From: Enterococcus hulanensis
GTDB lineage: Bacteria; Bacillota; Bacilli; Lactobacillales; Enterococcaceae
Assembly (NCBI RefSeq): GCF_005405485.1
Contig: NZ_BJED01000007.1
Span: 167,931-231,930, forward strand
Length of the DNA stretch: 64,000 bases
Direction of reading: 5' to 3'
This document shows positions 1-7,662 of the stretch, piece by piece (within the stretch, counting starts at the first letter, position 1; the number at the start of each line of letters is the position of its first letter). A program made the translations under genes and the position numbers. The notes under the pieces were generated by a model. That model did no database searches. It saw only the letters and a list, made by a program, of their open reading frames with translations, and had not been told where the DNA came from.

Positions 1-235
1 ACTTTGAATCCAGTGTTTCGCTTCCGATCAATACGACTGTCACAGAGGTTCCGGCTAACTGCTTATCGATCCATCGCCTGATACTATCTTCACCATCACG
101 TTTGATCCGTTCAAATTCGGCCTTATTGATAAAACCAGACTCTTCATTTTCCTTTAAAGCCCAATTATTTTTAACAACCAGCGCCCTTGATAAATCATTC
201 TCATAGTAAAAACTAAAAAAAACTCTTTTTGACAT
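1..235 (-). CDS. TIR-like protein (DUF1863/ThsB type), N-terminal 78 residues, truncated by window edge
   Basis: The reverse strand is open from an ATG at 235 to base 1 and has no stop, so the gene continues outside the window. A GGGAGGT ribosome site sits about 7 bases upstream. The protein starts MSKRVFFSFYYENDLSRA and later has GTSVTVVLIGSETL. That first-strand FSFYYENDLSRA block and the TSVTVVLIGSET block are the two hallmarks I know from the MTH538/DUF1863 TIR-like family, which includes the Thoeris ThsB signal-producing subunit. Such proteins are usually about 160-250 residues, so roughly a third is visible. The family is recognised from sequence; a defence role is inference because the neighbour beyond base 1 is not visible. 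Confidence 0.8.
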   Translation of the reverse strand, partial: MSKRVFFSFYYENDLSRALVVKNNWALKENEESGFINKAEFERIKRDGEDSIRRWIDKQLAGTSVTVVLIGSETLDSK

Positions 236-504
236 AAAACTACCTCCCAAACTTTTTCATTACTCAAAAACTGCAATAAATTTCCATCCTCAATTACTTA
301 CAAAAATTTCTTGACAATCCCGAATAAGTCTGAATTCCGATTTCTCTATTCATTATATAATACCTATCGCGAGCATTGGCTCCATTTTCTTTATAATAGA
401 TGTTTTATGGAGAACAAACGTTTTGCTGAAATAGCAAATACTAGCTGGCTTTTGTATTTCTGCCGTGATACGCTTTTGATAAGAGAAGAATTGGAGGTTT
501 TGTT

Positions 505-1044
505 ATGTTGGATAAATCAGTTCCTTTTATTCCATTTACGATGTTCCGCCCGTCGAACGCTCCTGCGCTGCCGGAAATTCAATTACCTGATGGCTATCGC
601 ATGGTTTTTTATCAACCGGGAGATGAAAAAGATTGGTGTCGCATCGAAACAGCTGTCTTAGAATTCGAGACAGAAAAAGATGCGGCTGACTACTTCAAAA
701 ATTCTTTCGCGCCATTTCAGGAAGAATTGAAAAGAAGGATGCTCTTTATTGAAAACCCTCAAGGTCAAAAAGTCGGCACCTTTACTGCATGGTGGACAGA
801 AGACGGGTATCCTCGGCTTCACTGGTTAGGCGTTATACCTGAAGAGCAACGAAAAGGATTGGCAAAAGCACTGGCGATTCGTGTCACCCAATTACTTCAT
901 GATTACTATCCTGACCAAGATCTTTATTTAAGCACCCAAACTTGGAGTCATCATGCTGTTAAGCTGTATGAGAAATTACATTATCAAATCTTTCAGGATC
1001 AAAACTATCAAAAAATTTTAGATATTATAAATACTGGCAAATAA
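505..1044 (+). CDS. GNAT-family N-acetyltransferase
   Basis: A 179-residue protein beginning at an ATG preceded by TTGGAGGT. The C-terminal half carries the acetyl-CoA fold: LHWLGVIPEEQRKGLAKAL (about residues 108-127) is the Q/R-x-x-G-x-G/A pyrophosphate loop region, and THHAV-like WSHHAVKLYEKLHY (about 150-163) is the typical motif B tail. GNAT enzymes move an acetyl group from acetyl-CoA to an amine. The substrate cannot be told from sequence. The first 60 residues are less conserved. The gene is monocistronic, ending in a hairpin shared with nox, and is divergent from the TIR-like gene. Confidence 0.8.
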   Translation: MLDKSVPFIPFTMFRPSNAPALPEIQLPDGYRMVFYQPGDEKDWCRIETAVLEFETEKDAADYFKNSFAPFQEELKRRMLFIENPQGQKVGTFTAWWTEDGYPRLHWLGVIPEEQRKGLAKALAIRVTQLLHDYYPDQDLYLSTQTWSHHAVKLYEKLHYQIFQDQNYQKILDIINTGK

Positions 1045-1088
1045 AAAAGCGGAGCTATTGCAAAAAATGCAGCAGCTCCGTTTTTTAT
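1044..1088. terminator. Bidirectional intrinsic terminator between the GNAT gene and nox
   Basis: Stem CGGAGCT at 1050-1056 pairs with AGCTCCG at 1074-1080, with an inner TGC/GCA pairing. T-runs lie on both sides (A-run before, T-run after), so it serves the convergent genes on both strands. Confidence 0.85.
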
Positions 1089-1089
1089 T

Positions 1090-2421
1090 TTATTCAGCCC
1101 CTAAAGCAGCCATCGTAATATAATTATACGGCTGGTTAAAGTGCGGCAGGAAGAAGATATCTAACAATTTTAATTTATCGATCGTCACTTGTTCTTCGAT
1201 TGCTAATGAGAACATGTGGATTACAGCAGAAATATCTTCTGTCGATGATAATTGGGCGCCAACTACTCGACGAGAATCTTCTTCATAAACGATTCTGATT
1301 TTTACAGTCGCATTTTCTTTCATAAAGCCTGGACGCTGAAGGTCCTCAAAGTCCGTATACTTGACCTTGATACCATTTTTCGCAGCAGCTTCCACCGATA
1401 AACCAGTCGAAACCATGTGGAGACCAAAAATCGAAATACCATTTGAGCCTTGTACACCAGTCGATTCTAAGCCCACTCCGCCAACATTATAACCAGCAAC
1501 AATACCCGAACGGACTGCATTAGTAGCCAACGCGATATAGGTCGTATCCTGCAGCGCATTTGAATAGATCGTTGCGCAGTCACCGACAGCATAGACATCT
1601 GGATCGCTTGTTTGTTGATGACGATCCACTAGATAAGCACCGTTCTTGAATAATTCTAAATGCTCTTTGCCCAATTCATTGTTCGGCAAGAACCCGATTG
1701 CATTGATGACTAGATCAACACCGTATTCACCCTTATCAGTCACGATCGATTCAACTTTGTCGGCTCCCTTATATTCCAGCGCCAATTCACCGAAGTGCAG
1801 CTCAATCTCATGTTCCTGCAAAATAGCATCCATATCGTCGGTAAACCATTTATCATAGTAGCTTGGTAAGGAACGTTCCATTGCATCGAACAGCAGGACG
1901 TCTTTACCGCGACGCTTAGCTGCTTCGGCGATTTCCACGCCAATATAGCCAGCACCGATTACCGCAACCTTATTAATTCCCTCTGTGCTTAGAAGCTGGT
2001 CAACGGCCTGTCCATCTTGGAATCTTTTCAGGAAGTGGATATTTTTTAAGTCGCGGCCTGGAACTTTTGGAGAGATCGGAACCGAGCCAGTTGCTAAAAT
2101 CAATTTATCATAGGATTCAACGAAAGCTTCGTCATTCTTATCGATGCAGTGAACCTCTTTTTTATCATAATCGATTCGATCAACGGTTGTTTCCATAGAG
2201 ATTTTTGCACCCTTAGCTTCAAAATCTTCGCGCTTAGTATAGAAGAGATTTTCATAAGAATCGATCTGTCTTCCTACCCACAAGGCAGTTCCGCAGCCTA
2301 AATAGCTGAGATTATTGTTGCGATCGATCATCACAACTTCTTGATCCTCGAAGTTGTCTAAGAGCGTGTTTGCTGCAGCGATACCAGCATGGTTTGTACC
2401 TACAATCACAGTTTTTGTCAT
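1090..2421 (-). CDS. nox: NADH oxidase, H2O-forming (Nox-2 type flavoprotein)
   Basis: 443 residues from an ATG (2421) preceded by GAGGGAGG; an earlier in-frame ATG 24 bases upstream lacks a good ribosome site. The protein starts TKTVIVGTNHAGIAAANT (FAD-binding Rossmann), has the redox-active cysteine in YLGCGTALWVG (about residue 43), a second NAD(P)H dinucleotide fold at VAVIGAGYIGVEIAEAA, the FAD motif VYAVGDCATIY and the C-terminal dimerisation block FFLPHFNQPYNYIT. This matches water-forming Nox of streptococci/enterococci better than NADH peroxidase, whose cysteine motif is FLSCGMQLY. It reoxidises NADH with O2 through a cysteine sulfenic acid. A cre-like box lies just upstream. Confidence 0.92.
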   Translation of the reverse strand: MTKTVIVGTNHAGIAAANTLLDNFEDQEVVMIDRNNNLSYLGCGTALWVGRQIDSYENLFYTKREDFEAKGAKISMETTVDRIDYDKKEVHCIDKNDEAFVESYDKLILATGSVPISPKVPGRDLKNIHFLKRFQDGQAVDQLLSTEGINKVAVIGAGYIGVEIAEAAKRRGKDVLLFDAMERSLPSYYDKWFTDDMDAILQEHEIELHFGELALEYKGADKVESIVTDKGEYGVDLVINAIGFLPNNELGKEHLELFKNGAYLVDRHQQTSDPDVYAVGDCATIYSNALQDTTYIALATNAVRSGIVAGYNVGGVGLESTGVQGSNGISIFGLHMVSTGLSVEAAAKNGIKVKYTDFEDLQRPGFMKENATVKIRIVYEEDSRRVVGAQLSSTEDISAVIHMFSLAIEEQVTIDKLKLLDIFFLPHFNQPYNYITMAALGAE

Positions 2422-2440
2422 AAATTTTCCTCCCTCAATA

Positions 2441-2454
2441 TGCAAACGTTTTCA
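2441..2454 (-). promoter_or_regulatory. cre-like site (CcpA box) upstream of nox
   Basis: TGCAAACGTTTTCA fits the cre consensus TGWAANCGNTNWCA at 13 of 14 positions (C instead of W at position 3). It lies 20 bases upstream of the nox start codon, which suggests catabolite control. This is a motif match only. Confidence 0.5.
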
Positions 2455-2700
2455 ATACAAAATTATTGTAGCATACTTCACATGCAATTTTTATAAAAAT
2501 GCAAATCATTTAAAATAACTTCTAAAATTGCACAAACGTAGTATTAAAGCTCCCTATTACTTTTAAAAAAAAGTTAGTTATTCAACGTAATTTTCATTTA
2601 ACTTTTTACAATTCCTCATATTGAATGAGAGTATTTTTAACATACTTATAAATCCATTCTTTTTTTGATAAGCATCTCAGGATTAAAAAATTATGAAACA
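2455..2700. other. AT-rich intergenic stretch upstream of nox
   Basis: About 245 bases with no open frame worth calling. It should contain the nox promoter. I see no repeats or RNA gene in it; the terminator of the next gene follows at 2701. Confidence 0.5.
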
Positions 2701-2733
2701 AAAAAAGCAGCATGCTTTGATCACATGCTGCTT
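2701..2733 (-). terminator. Intrinsic terminator of the 2820-3587 gene
   Basis: Perfect 9-bp stem AGCAGCATG (2706-2714) with CATGCTGCT (2724-2732), followed on the minus strand by a run of seven Ts. Confidence 0.85.
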
Positions 2734-2819
2734 TACTTGATTGAAATTTCGTTGGGAATCTTTTTCAACACTACTATCCATTTATTCAAATATGGATTTT
2801 AAAGAACGATCGTTGAAGC

Positions 2820-3587
2820 TCAAATCTTATTTAATAAAGATTTTGTATCTTTTGAAACCTTCAAGTACAGATCAGGAGAGCCTAAAGACATGAATGTTTG
2901 TTTGAAAACGACATAGTCTTGATCAGCATAAGTAAGATAGCGTCCTACCTCCTTCATCTTCTTGCCTGATGGTAAATTTAATTCCTGATAAATGACATAT
3001 TCATATTTTGCCTGCTTAGCTATCGGTGCGTTAAAAATCAATTCCCAATCATCTGTTTTAATATCGGAAAAAAGTTTCGAAATTTCAGAAGTCGTTGCTA
3101 AGTTTTTTAAAACGCTGCCGTCTTTAGCAGAGACAATCTCAATGCGCTGTTTCTTAGAACCATTTAGCAACTCGCGATTCAATGTACTGTTACAGGTTTC
3201 CCAAGCATCTCGAGATAGATCTTGCTTCAGTTCTGAGTCCTCACTCTGCTTAGGCTTCGATTCAGAGTGCGCCTCGAAACTCAAATTAGTCAAGCTTTCA
3301 ACCTTTTGATTAACTGTACGATCTAACGAGTTTTCCCAGATAACACCCATAGGAACGCTATCGTCATAATCTTCATATTGTTCGCGGATCTCCTTTGCGG
3401 TCTCCTCTATCGAATGACTTATGCTTTCAATCATTGAGGCCTCTTCGGGAAGCCTTTCTTCAAAATTGGCTGCCGTTTCATGATTTAATGCGTATTTAGT
3501 AAAAACAACATTTCCCACTAATTCCAGTGCAAATACTACTCCAAGCCCAATAACAATTCCCATCAATACCTTTACCACTTTTTTCAT
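2820..3587 (-). CDS. Membrane-anchored extracytoplasmic protein of unknown function, probable LytTR target
   Basis: 255 residues from the ATG at 3587, which has GGAGG eight bases upstream; an earlier in-frame ATG at 3635 lacks this. One N-terminal membrane segment (about residues 4-24, VLMGIVIGLGVVFALELVG) is followed by an acidic, Glu/Ser/Lys-rich stalk and a C-terminal domain rich in beta strands. I do not recognise a family. The gene lies directly downstream of the LytTR two-component genes, and its promoter holds two identical 15-bp direct repeats upstream of a TATGAT box, so it is probably the output gene of that system. Function is unknown; being secreted and anchored fits a sensory or immunity-type role, but that is inference. 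Confidence 0.7.
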   Translation of the reverse strand: MKKVVKVLMGIVIGLGVVFALELVGNVVFTKYALNHETAANFEERLPEEASMIESISHSIEETAKEIREQYEDYDDSVPMGVIWENSLDRTVNQKVESLTNLSFEAHSESKPKQSEDSELKQDLSRDAWETCNSTLNRELLNGSKKQRIEIVSAKDGSVLKNLATTSEISKLFSDIKTDDWELIFNAPIAKQAKYEYVIYQELNLPSGKKMKEVGRYLTYADQDYVVFKQTFMSLGSPDLYLKVSKDTKSLLNKI

Positions 3588-3646
3588 TTCCATTTCCTCC
3601 TGCTGCATTTTAATTTGTTGAATTTTTCCTTTCAACTTATGAAATT

Positions 3647-3652
3647 ATCATA
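3647..3652 (-). promoter_or_regulatory. -10 element (TATGAT) of the 2820-3587 gene
   Basis: TATGATAAT on the minus strand, 59 bases upstream of the start codon. No good -35 hexamer lies 16-18 bases further up; the site there is immediately preceded by the direct repeats at 3681-3717, as expected for an activator-dependent promoter. Confidence 0.55.
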
Positions 3653-3680
3653 GCGCAGTTCGTGAGGAATCCTGATTACT

Positions 3681-3717
3681 TGTCATTTTTGGGTAGAGTA
3701 ATTGTCATTTTTGGGTA
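3681..3717 (-). promoter_or_regulatory. Pair of 15-bp direct repeats, candidate LytTR response-regulator binding site
   Basis: The minus strand reads TACCCAAAAATGACA twice (3717-3703 and 3695-3681), start-to-start distance 22 bp, i.e. two helical turns. LytTR regulators (AgrA, ComE, PlnC types) bind paired direct repeats with this spacing just upstream of a weak -35. The repeats overlap the last codons of the histidine kinase and fall in two different reading frames, so they are not a protein repeat and point to selection at the DNA level. Confidence 0.65.
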
Positions 3718-5011
3718 ATTGAAGATAAAGTGTAATCGTTATAACAAATTTGCCGCCTTCAGCTTTCACCAGCATCGAGCCGTTTTCTTCAACTATCTTT
3801 TGTACGTTTTTCAGCCCTAAACCATGGACTAGCGAATCTTCTTTGGTGGAACAAGGCAATCCATCTTGCCATTTCTCAATCGGTAATGAGCTGTTCTCAA
3901 GCTGAATAAACAGCATCTCATTAGCATAAGAAAGCCGAATATTAACAAATCGCTGTTCAAATTCCAGTGCAAGACAAGCTTCCTTCGCGTTATCCAAGAG
4001 ATTGCCAAAAATTACAACAGCTTGTTCAAAATTTAACTGAAGACTTGGCGGAATATGGGTTTGAATATCTATCGGAATTTTTTCTGACGCTAATTCAGCA
4101 ATTTTTATATTTAAAATTGAATCTAGTCCTGGATTACCAGTAGAGATCACTGTGTTAATTTTGCCAAGTCGTTGAGCTACTGAGTCCAAATAAGCTACTA
4201 ATTCGCCGCTATCGGCAGTCGTCGAAGCTAGTTGAGAAGCTGTCCGCAAATGATTTTTCATATCGTGGTTCAAGGCAGCGATTCGCTTTTGAGCTGTATG
4301 CAATCGCGTATAGTATTCATTTTGCATTTGCAGCTGTTGATCCAGCAGAGCTTTTTCCCTGGTTGCCTTCACCATGGTTGCCAGAGAATCATAAAGCATG
4401 AGTAAAATACTGTTGATAAACAACATAGCGAATGAAAGCGGGATGACCATTGCACTCCAGATTTTTTGCGATTGCAAAATCACAGCATAGTAGCAGCATA
4501 CATAAGACACCAAGCAAATCGTCGGAATCAGCAGCAGCATGAACCACATATTCTTCGGGAGCTGCTGAGTCTGCCGCGAAGTAGTGTAGCGTAATAATTC
4601 ATACAAGATTGCTAAACCGATATAATAAATCAGCCATAAAAATCCAACATATAAGAAAGAAAGAATGGGTCCTTCAAAGACTGGCTGCGGCAAGACTCGG
4701 GTTATCAAATCAAAGAGCAGCATCCAGTATACGCTGATGGAAAACATTACCAGCCCGACTAAGGCCATTCTCTGACGATCCTTCTCATAACCGGACAACA
4801 AAATCATACTGACTAAAACGGTAACATAGGGCAGCGGGCGAAAGCCAAGCAAAATAAGCACGGCTAAAACACCGAGACACAAGATCCATCTTTTCACACG
4901 CATCCCTCGGGCTTCTTGCCTCTTAATGAAAACATGATTAAATAGTCGAGTAACTAAATAGAAGTTAATCGGTATAAAAAGACCAATCACAACAATTTCA
5001 TAAGCGCTCAT
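3683..5011 (-). CDS. AgrC-like sensor histidine kinase (HPK10/GHKL type)
   Basis: 442 residues. The first 210 hold about six membrane segments. A coiled stretch leads into AALNHDMKNHLRTAS (H-box, phospho-acceptor His near residue 250), the N-box FGNLLDNAKEACLAL and a GHKL G-box HGLGLKNVQKIVEENG. This is the architecture of peptide-sensing kinases such as AgrC, FsrC and ComD. It overlaps the response regulator gene by 4 bases (ATGA), indicating translational coupling. No AgrB/AgrD-like gene is visible nearby, so the ligand is unknown. Its 3' end overlaps the direct repeats that probably bind the partner regulator. Confidence 0.88.
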   Translation of the reverse strand: MSAYEIVVIGLFIPINFYLVTRLFNHVFIKRQEARGMRVKRWILCLGVLAVLILLGFRPLPYVTVLVSMILLSGYEKDRQRMALVGLVMFSISVYWMLLFDLITRVLPQPVFEGPILSFLYVGFLWLIYYIGLAILYELLRYTTSRQTQQLPKNMWFMLLLIPTICLVSYVCCYYAVILQSQKIWSAMVIPLSFAMLFINSILLMLYDSLATMVKATREKALLDQQLQMQNEYYTRLHTAQKRIAALNHDMKNHLRTASQLASTTADSGELVAYLDSVAQRLGKINTVISTGNPGLDSILNIKIAELASEKIPIDIQTHIPPSLQLNFEQAVVIFGNLLDNAKEACLALEFEQRFVNIRLSYANEMLFIQLENSSLPIEKWQDGLPCSTKEDSLVHGLGLKNVQKIVEENGSMLVKAEGGKFVITITLYLQLPKNDNYSTQK

Positions 5012-5721
5012 TCACCACACCGCCTTTCCATAAACAACAGATGCCGCTCTTTGATTTCACGTTGATATCTCTTACTGATCGGCAGGATCGCCCCGTCAGA
5101 AAGAATCACCTCTGCCTGTCTGATTGAACGTACGTACTCTAAGTTCACGAGAAAAGAGACATGTGTTTGAGCGAATATATTTTTATCAACTGTTTCGGCA
5201 ATTTTCGCAATCTTTCCATAAATCTCTGTTTCTCCAGAAATACTATGGATCGTCACTTTGCGTCCGCTGCTTTCAAAAAACAAGATATCTCTATAAAGAA
5301 GCTGGTGCTTTTCATGACCTACATTATAGAAAAACAGCTGACCTGAAGTATTGATGTGCTGAACAGCCGCAGATAATGAACGATTGAGCTCCGCAGCTTT
5401 TACCGGCTTGCGCAGGAATCGAAAAGGCAGTACCTCAAAAACATCATAAACGAATTCCTGATGATCCGTTATAAACAGTATTAAAGCATTCTGGTCATGC
5501 CGACGAATAAGCGTCGCTGCTTCAATGCCGTTTAGTTCAGGCATCTCGATATCCATTAAGTAGATATTGTACTGCGTCTGATTAGCACTTATATAATCAA
5601 TCAGTTTCTTTCCATCATAAAAGACATCCAAGCTACAATCGAGAATCCCGAGTGTCTGTATACTTGCTTCCACATGCTGGGCAATCGACCGGTCGTCGTC
5701 GCACAAAGCAATTCGTATCAT
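5008..5721 (-). CDS. LytTR-family response regulator
   Basis: 237 residues from the ATG at 5721 with GTGGAGG upstream; four extra in-frame codons upstream are not needed. The receiver domain has the acidic pocket in IRIALCDDD, the phosphorylated Asp in YLMDIEMPELNG (about residue 55), Thr in LFITDHQEF and Lys in FLRKPV. The C-terminal 100 residues are a LytTR DNA-binding domain (HQLLYRDILFFESSGRKV, then QTHVSFLVNLEYVRSI). It forms an operon with the downstream kinase and likely controls the gene at 2820-3587 through the direct repeats at 3681-3717. Confidence 0.9.
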   Translation of the reverse strand: MIRIALCDDDRSIAQHVEASIQTLGILDCSLDVFYDGKKLIDYISANQTQYNIYLMDIEMPELNGIEAATLIRRHDQNALILFITDHQEFVYDVFEVLPFRFLRKPVKAAELNRSLSAAVQHINTSGQLFFYNVGHEKHQLLYRDILFFESSGRKVTIHSISGETEIYGKIAKIAETVDKNIFAQTHVSFLVNLEYVRSIRQAEVILSDGAILPISKRYQREIKERHLLFMERRCGE

Positions 5722-6115
5722 AAATTCCTCCACGTAGTAATTCGTTTAATAGTTTCTTCCGATTAGTCGAGACAAATATTGCTGGGTCTTTTTTTCTAAT
5801 TTAATCTGGCTGCATTTACTTAGTATACTGGGTAAAAAAGGACCGCTACTAACTCACAATAAAGGAATTGCAGATCATGGTCAAGGTTACTTAATAAAAT
5901 ACCGGATCAATCTGATTGCCTGCTTTTATGAAAAGTACGGATGTTTGTTCAGCAGATATTTCATCGGTGATATTCATCAATAAAGGCTGGTTTAAATTAT
6001 TTTCTACTATAATAAAATAATTACTTCTAAGTGATCGAATTCTCGGCAGCGGAAGTCCATTCATAGTAAAATACTTATGAATTGAAAAACGGTTGCGAAA
6101 AGTGAGGTGAATCAT
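5722..6115. other. Intergenic region between the LytTR regulator and the Crp-family gene
   Basis: About 390 bases separating divergent genes. A weak minus-strand open frame of up to 57-74 codons (ending at 5891) lies here but has no ribosome site, so I do not call it. The promoters of both flanking genes must lie here; I could not pick convincing pairs of hexamers. Confidence 0.4.
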
Positions 6116-6787
6116 ATGACAGGAAATCTAAAAAAGCATCATTTGGATTTACTAGATAAATACGGACTTTTGGATCATCAAGCTACTTGCGAAGTTCGCC
6201 ATTACAATTCAGGCGAGACAGTTTTTTCGCAAGGCGTGGAATATAAGTACATCATGATCGTTGTTTCTGGCAAAGCCAAGGTCTGCACCAGCGCTCCAAG
6301 TGGAAAAGATTTGGTGTTAGCCTACTATCTTTCAAGCGGTTTGATTGGCGACGTTGAACTAATGTCTAATACAAGTTATGCGACTGCCTCGGTGATCACT
6401 CTTTCTCCTTTTGAGGTAATCGTTGTGCCTTTTCATGATGACCACGATTCGATTTTTAAAAATCTCACCTTCATGACTACGTTGGCCAAGGGGCTTTCAG
6501 AGAATCTGATCAACAGCTCTCACAATTACACCTCCAATGCACTATATTCTGGCGAACAGCGGTTAAGTACCTATATCCTTCAAGGAGCCTACAAAAATTA
6601 CTTCTTTGATAATTTGACCGATGTCGCTGCCACTATTGGCATCAGCTATCGTCATTTGCTGCGGCTGCTGAATAAATTGTGCGATGACGGCATTTTGCAA
6701 AGGGAAAAAAGAAAATTCAAAATTATAGATGAGGAACAGTTAAAGGAACGATCCTCAGAGGCAGAATATTTTAAAATCAATTATTAA
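6116..6787 (+). CDS. Crp/Fnr-family transcriptional regulator (YeiL-like)
   Basis: 223 residues from the ATG at 6116, seven bases after GAGGTG; an in-frame GTG at 6107 overlaps that ribosome site. Residues about 20-115 form a cyclic-nucleotide-binding-type beta-roll (YNSGETVFSQGVEYKYIMIV ... SSGLIGDVELM). A long helix and a C-terminal winged helix (VAATIGISYRHLLRLLNKL, about 180-198) follow. The architecture and the stretch SGEQRLSTYIL resemble YeiL. No cysteine cluster for an Fe-S centre is seen. The targets are unknown; it is followed by a hairpin and stands alone on its strand. Confidence 0.82.
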   Translation: MTGNLKKHHLDLLDKYGLLDHQATCEVRHYNSGETVFSQGVEYKYIMIVVSGKAKVCTSAPSGKDLVLAYYLSSGLIGDVELMSNTSYATASVITLSPFEVIVVPFHDDHDSIFKNLTFMTTLAKGLSENLINSSHNYTSNALYSGEQRLSTYILQGAYKNYFFDNLTDVAATIGISYRHLLRLLNKLCDDGILQREKRKFKIIDEEQLKERSSEAEYFKINY

Positions 6788-6797
6788 TAAAAAAAGA

Positions 6798-6836
6798 AGC
6801 CGTCCGACTCCCTCAGTTCTAGAGAAGCGGATGGCT
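6798..6836. terminator. Terminator hairpin between the Crp-family gene and the 55-codon gene
   Basis: AGCCGTCCG (6798-6806) pairs with CGGATGGCT (6828-6836) with one G-T pair. The better T-run is on the minus strand (A-run at 6787-6795), so it mainly ends the small minus-strand gene and may also end the Crp-family gene. Confidence 0.7.
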
Positions 6837-6838
6837 AT

Positions 6839-7006
6839 CTATTTTAGCTGTTGATTTATAAGCGCTCTGCGCAAAATTTGATTTTTACGTTGTTCTTCCA
6901 GCTCATTGATACGTTCCCAATAAATCAATTTGGATTGGTATTTTTTCCATTGTTTAATTGCGGTTAAACCGATAATGCAAAGAATGAATAAGATAAGGAT
7001 CATCAT
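6839..7006 (-). CDS. Small single-span membrane protein, 55 residues
   Basis: An ATG at 7006 (a second follows at once) has a perfect AGGAGGTG seven bases upstream. The product is one membrane helix (MMILILFILCIIGLTAI) followed by a charged, probably coiled-coil cytoplasmic tail (YWERINELEEQRKNQILRRA). A terminator begins two bases after the stop. The strong ribosome site, the start-to-terminator layout and the clear helix-plus-tail design make it a real gene. I do not recognise a family; small proteins of this design often modulate larger membrane complexes or phage-shock-type responses, which is speculation here. Confidence 0.72.
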   Translation of the reverse strand: MMILILFILCIIGLTAIKQWKKYQSKLIYWERINELEEQRKNQILRRALINQQLK

Positions 7007-7129
7007 AGTAAGCACCTCCTATATCTGTATTCTATTGCTTTATCGGAATAACCATTAGGACATATGTCACATTTGAGAAAATTTTTTTGAAATTTTTCTC
7101 AAACACAATCTCGCTTGCTTTTTTGATTT

Positions 7130-7547
7130 TTAAGCGTGAGAATTTTTTGCCAAATAAGCGGCTAAATCATGGACATAGGTTTGCTGCTGTTTCTTTAGAT
7201 AGCTCTTTACAAAGGGCTTCATGTAGAATTTTTTCGCAGTGACATCCTCCGTAAAAATAATTTTTGTTTTGCGAGCGGCTAGCTTTTGAAATTCACCGGT
7301 CCATTTTCCGGATATATTATCATTCTCCATTGTGAACGCGTAAAACTGCGGCGAATCAAACGCAGTAATCGTAAACTTCGTGGGATAACCCTGTTTAGTA
7401 TACTCAATAAAAACTTTTTTGATCATCACTTACTTCGATCGAGCTGAGATCACTTCGCCACTCGCTAGTTGATAATGACGTGACTACCTCCCAAACCCTG
7501 TCAATATTCTCATCAAAAACCGCTTCGATTTTCATTGTCGTCATCAT
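7130..7547 (-). pseudogene. SRPBCC/START-like (polyketide cyclase type) protein gene split by a +1 frameshift
   Basis: The N-terminal part (from ATG 7547, MMTTMKIEAVFDENIDRVWE) runs in one frame to about 7410. The remainder (FIEYTKQGYPTKFTITAFDS to the stop at 7130) is in the next frame. Together they give one SRPBCC-like domain of about 138 residues: MKIEAVFDENIDRVWEVVTS is the typical start of this fold. Removing one T from the T5 run near 7411-7415 would restore a single frame. It is either a recent inactivation or a homopolymer sequencing error. No programmed-shift heptamer is in the right phase. These domains bind hydrophobic ligands; the ligand is unknown. Confidence 0.72.
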
Positions 7548-7586
7548 ATAGCCCCCTTTTTTATCATTATAAATCGCATGATAATC

Positions 7587-7626
7587 AAAAACCTCTCGAT
7601 ACTTAGACACTTTCTGCGAGGTTTTT
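7587..7626. terminator. Bidirectional terminator hairpin after msrA
   Basis: AAAAACCTC (7587-7595) pairs with GAGGTTTTT (7618-7626). It ends the metQ-msrA transcript on the minus strand. Confidence 0.75.
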
Positions 7627-7662
7627 ATCGGGATCAGTCAAGTTGACTTTTAAAGCTTGCGA

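Noticed and set aside
311..661. 116-codon plus-strand frame overlapping the GNAT gene
   Set aside because: It overlaps the GNAT gene in another frame and lacks a ribosome site; the composition is unlike a protein.
5891..6064. Minus-strand frame of about 57 codons upstream of the LytTR regulator, considered as a signal-peptide gene or cupin fragment
   Set aside because: No ribosome site, no AgrD-like features and no partner processing gene; probably chance.
7404..7430. Programmed ribosomal frameshifting in the SRPBCC gene
   Set aside because: The A6 and T5 runs are not in the phase of a known slippery heptamer and the shift needed is +1; a simple indel explains it better.
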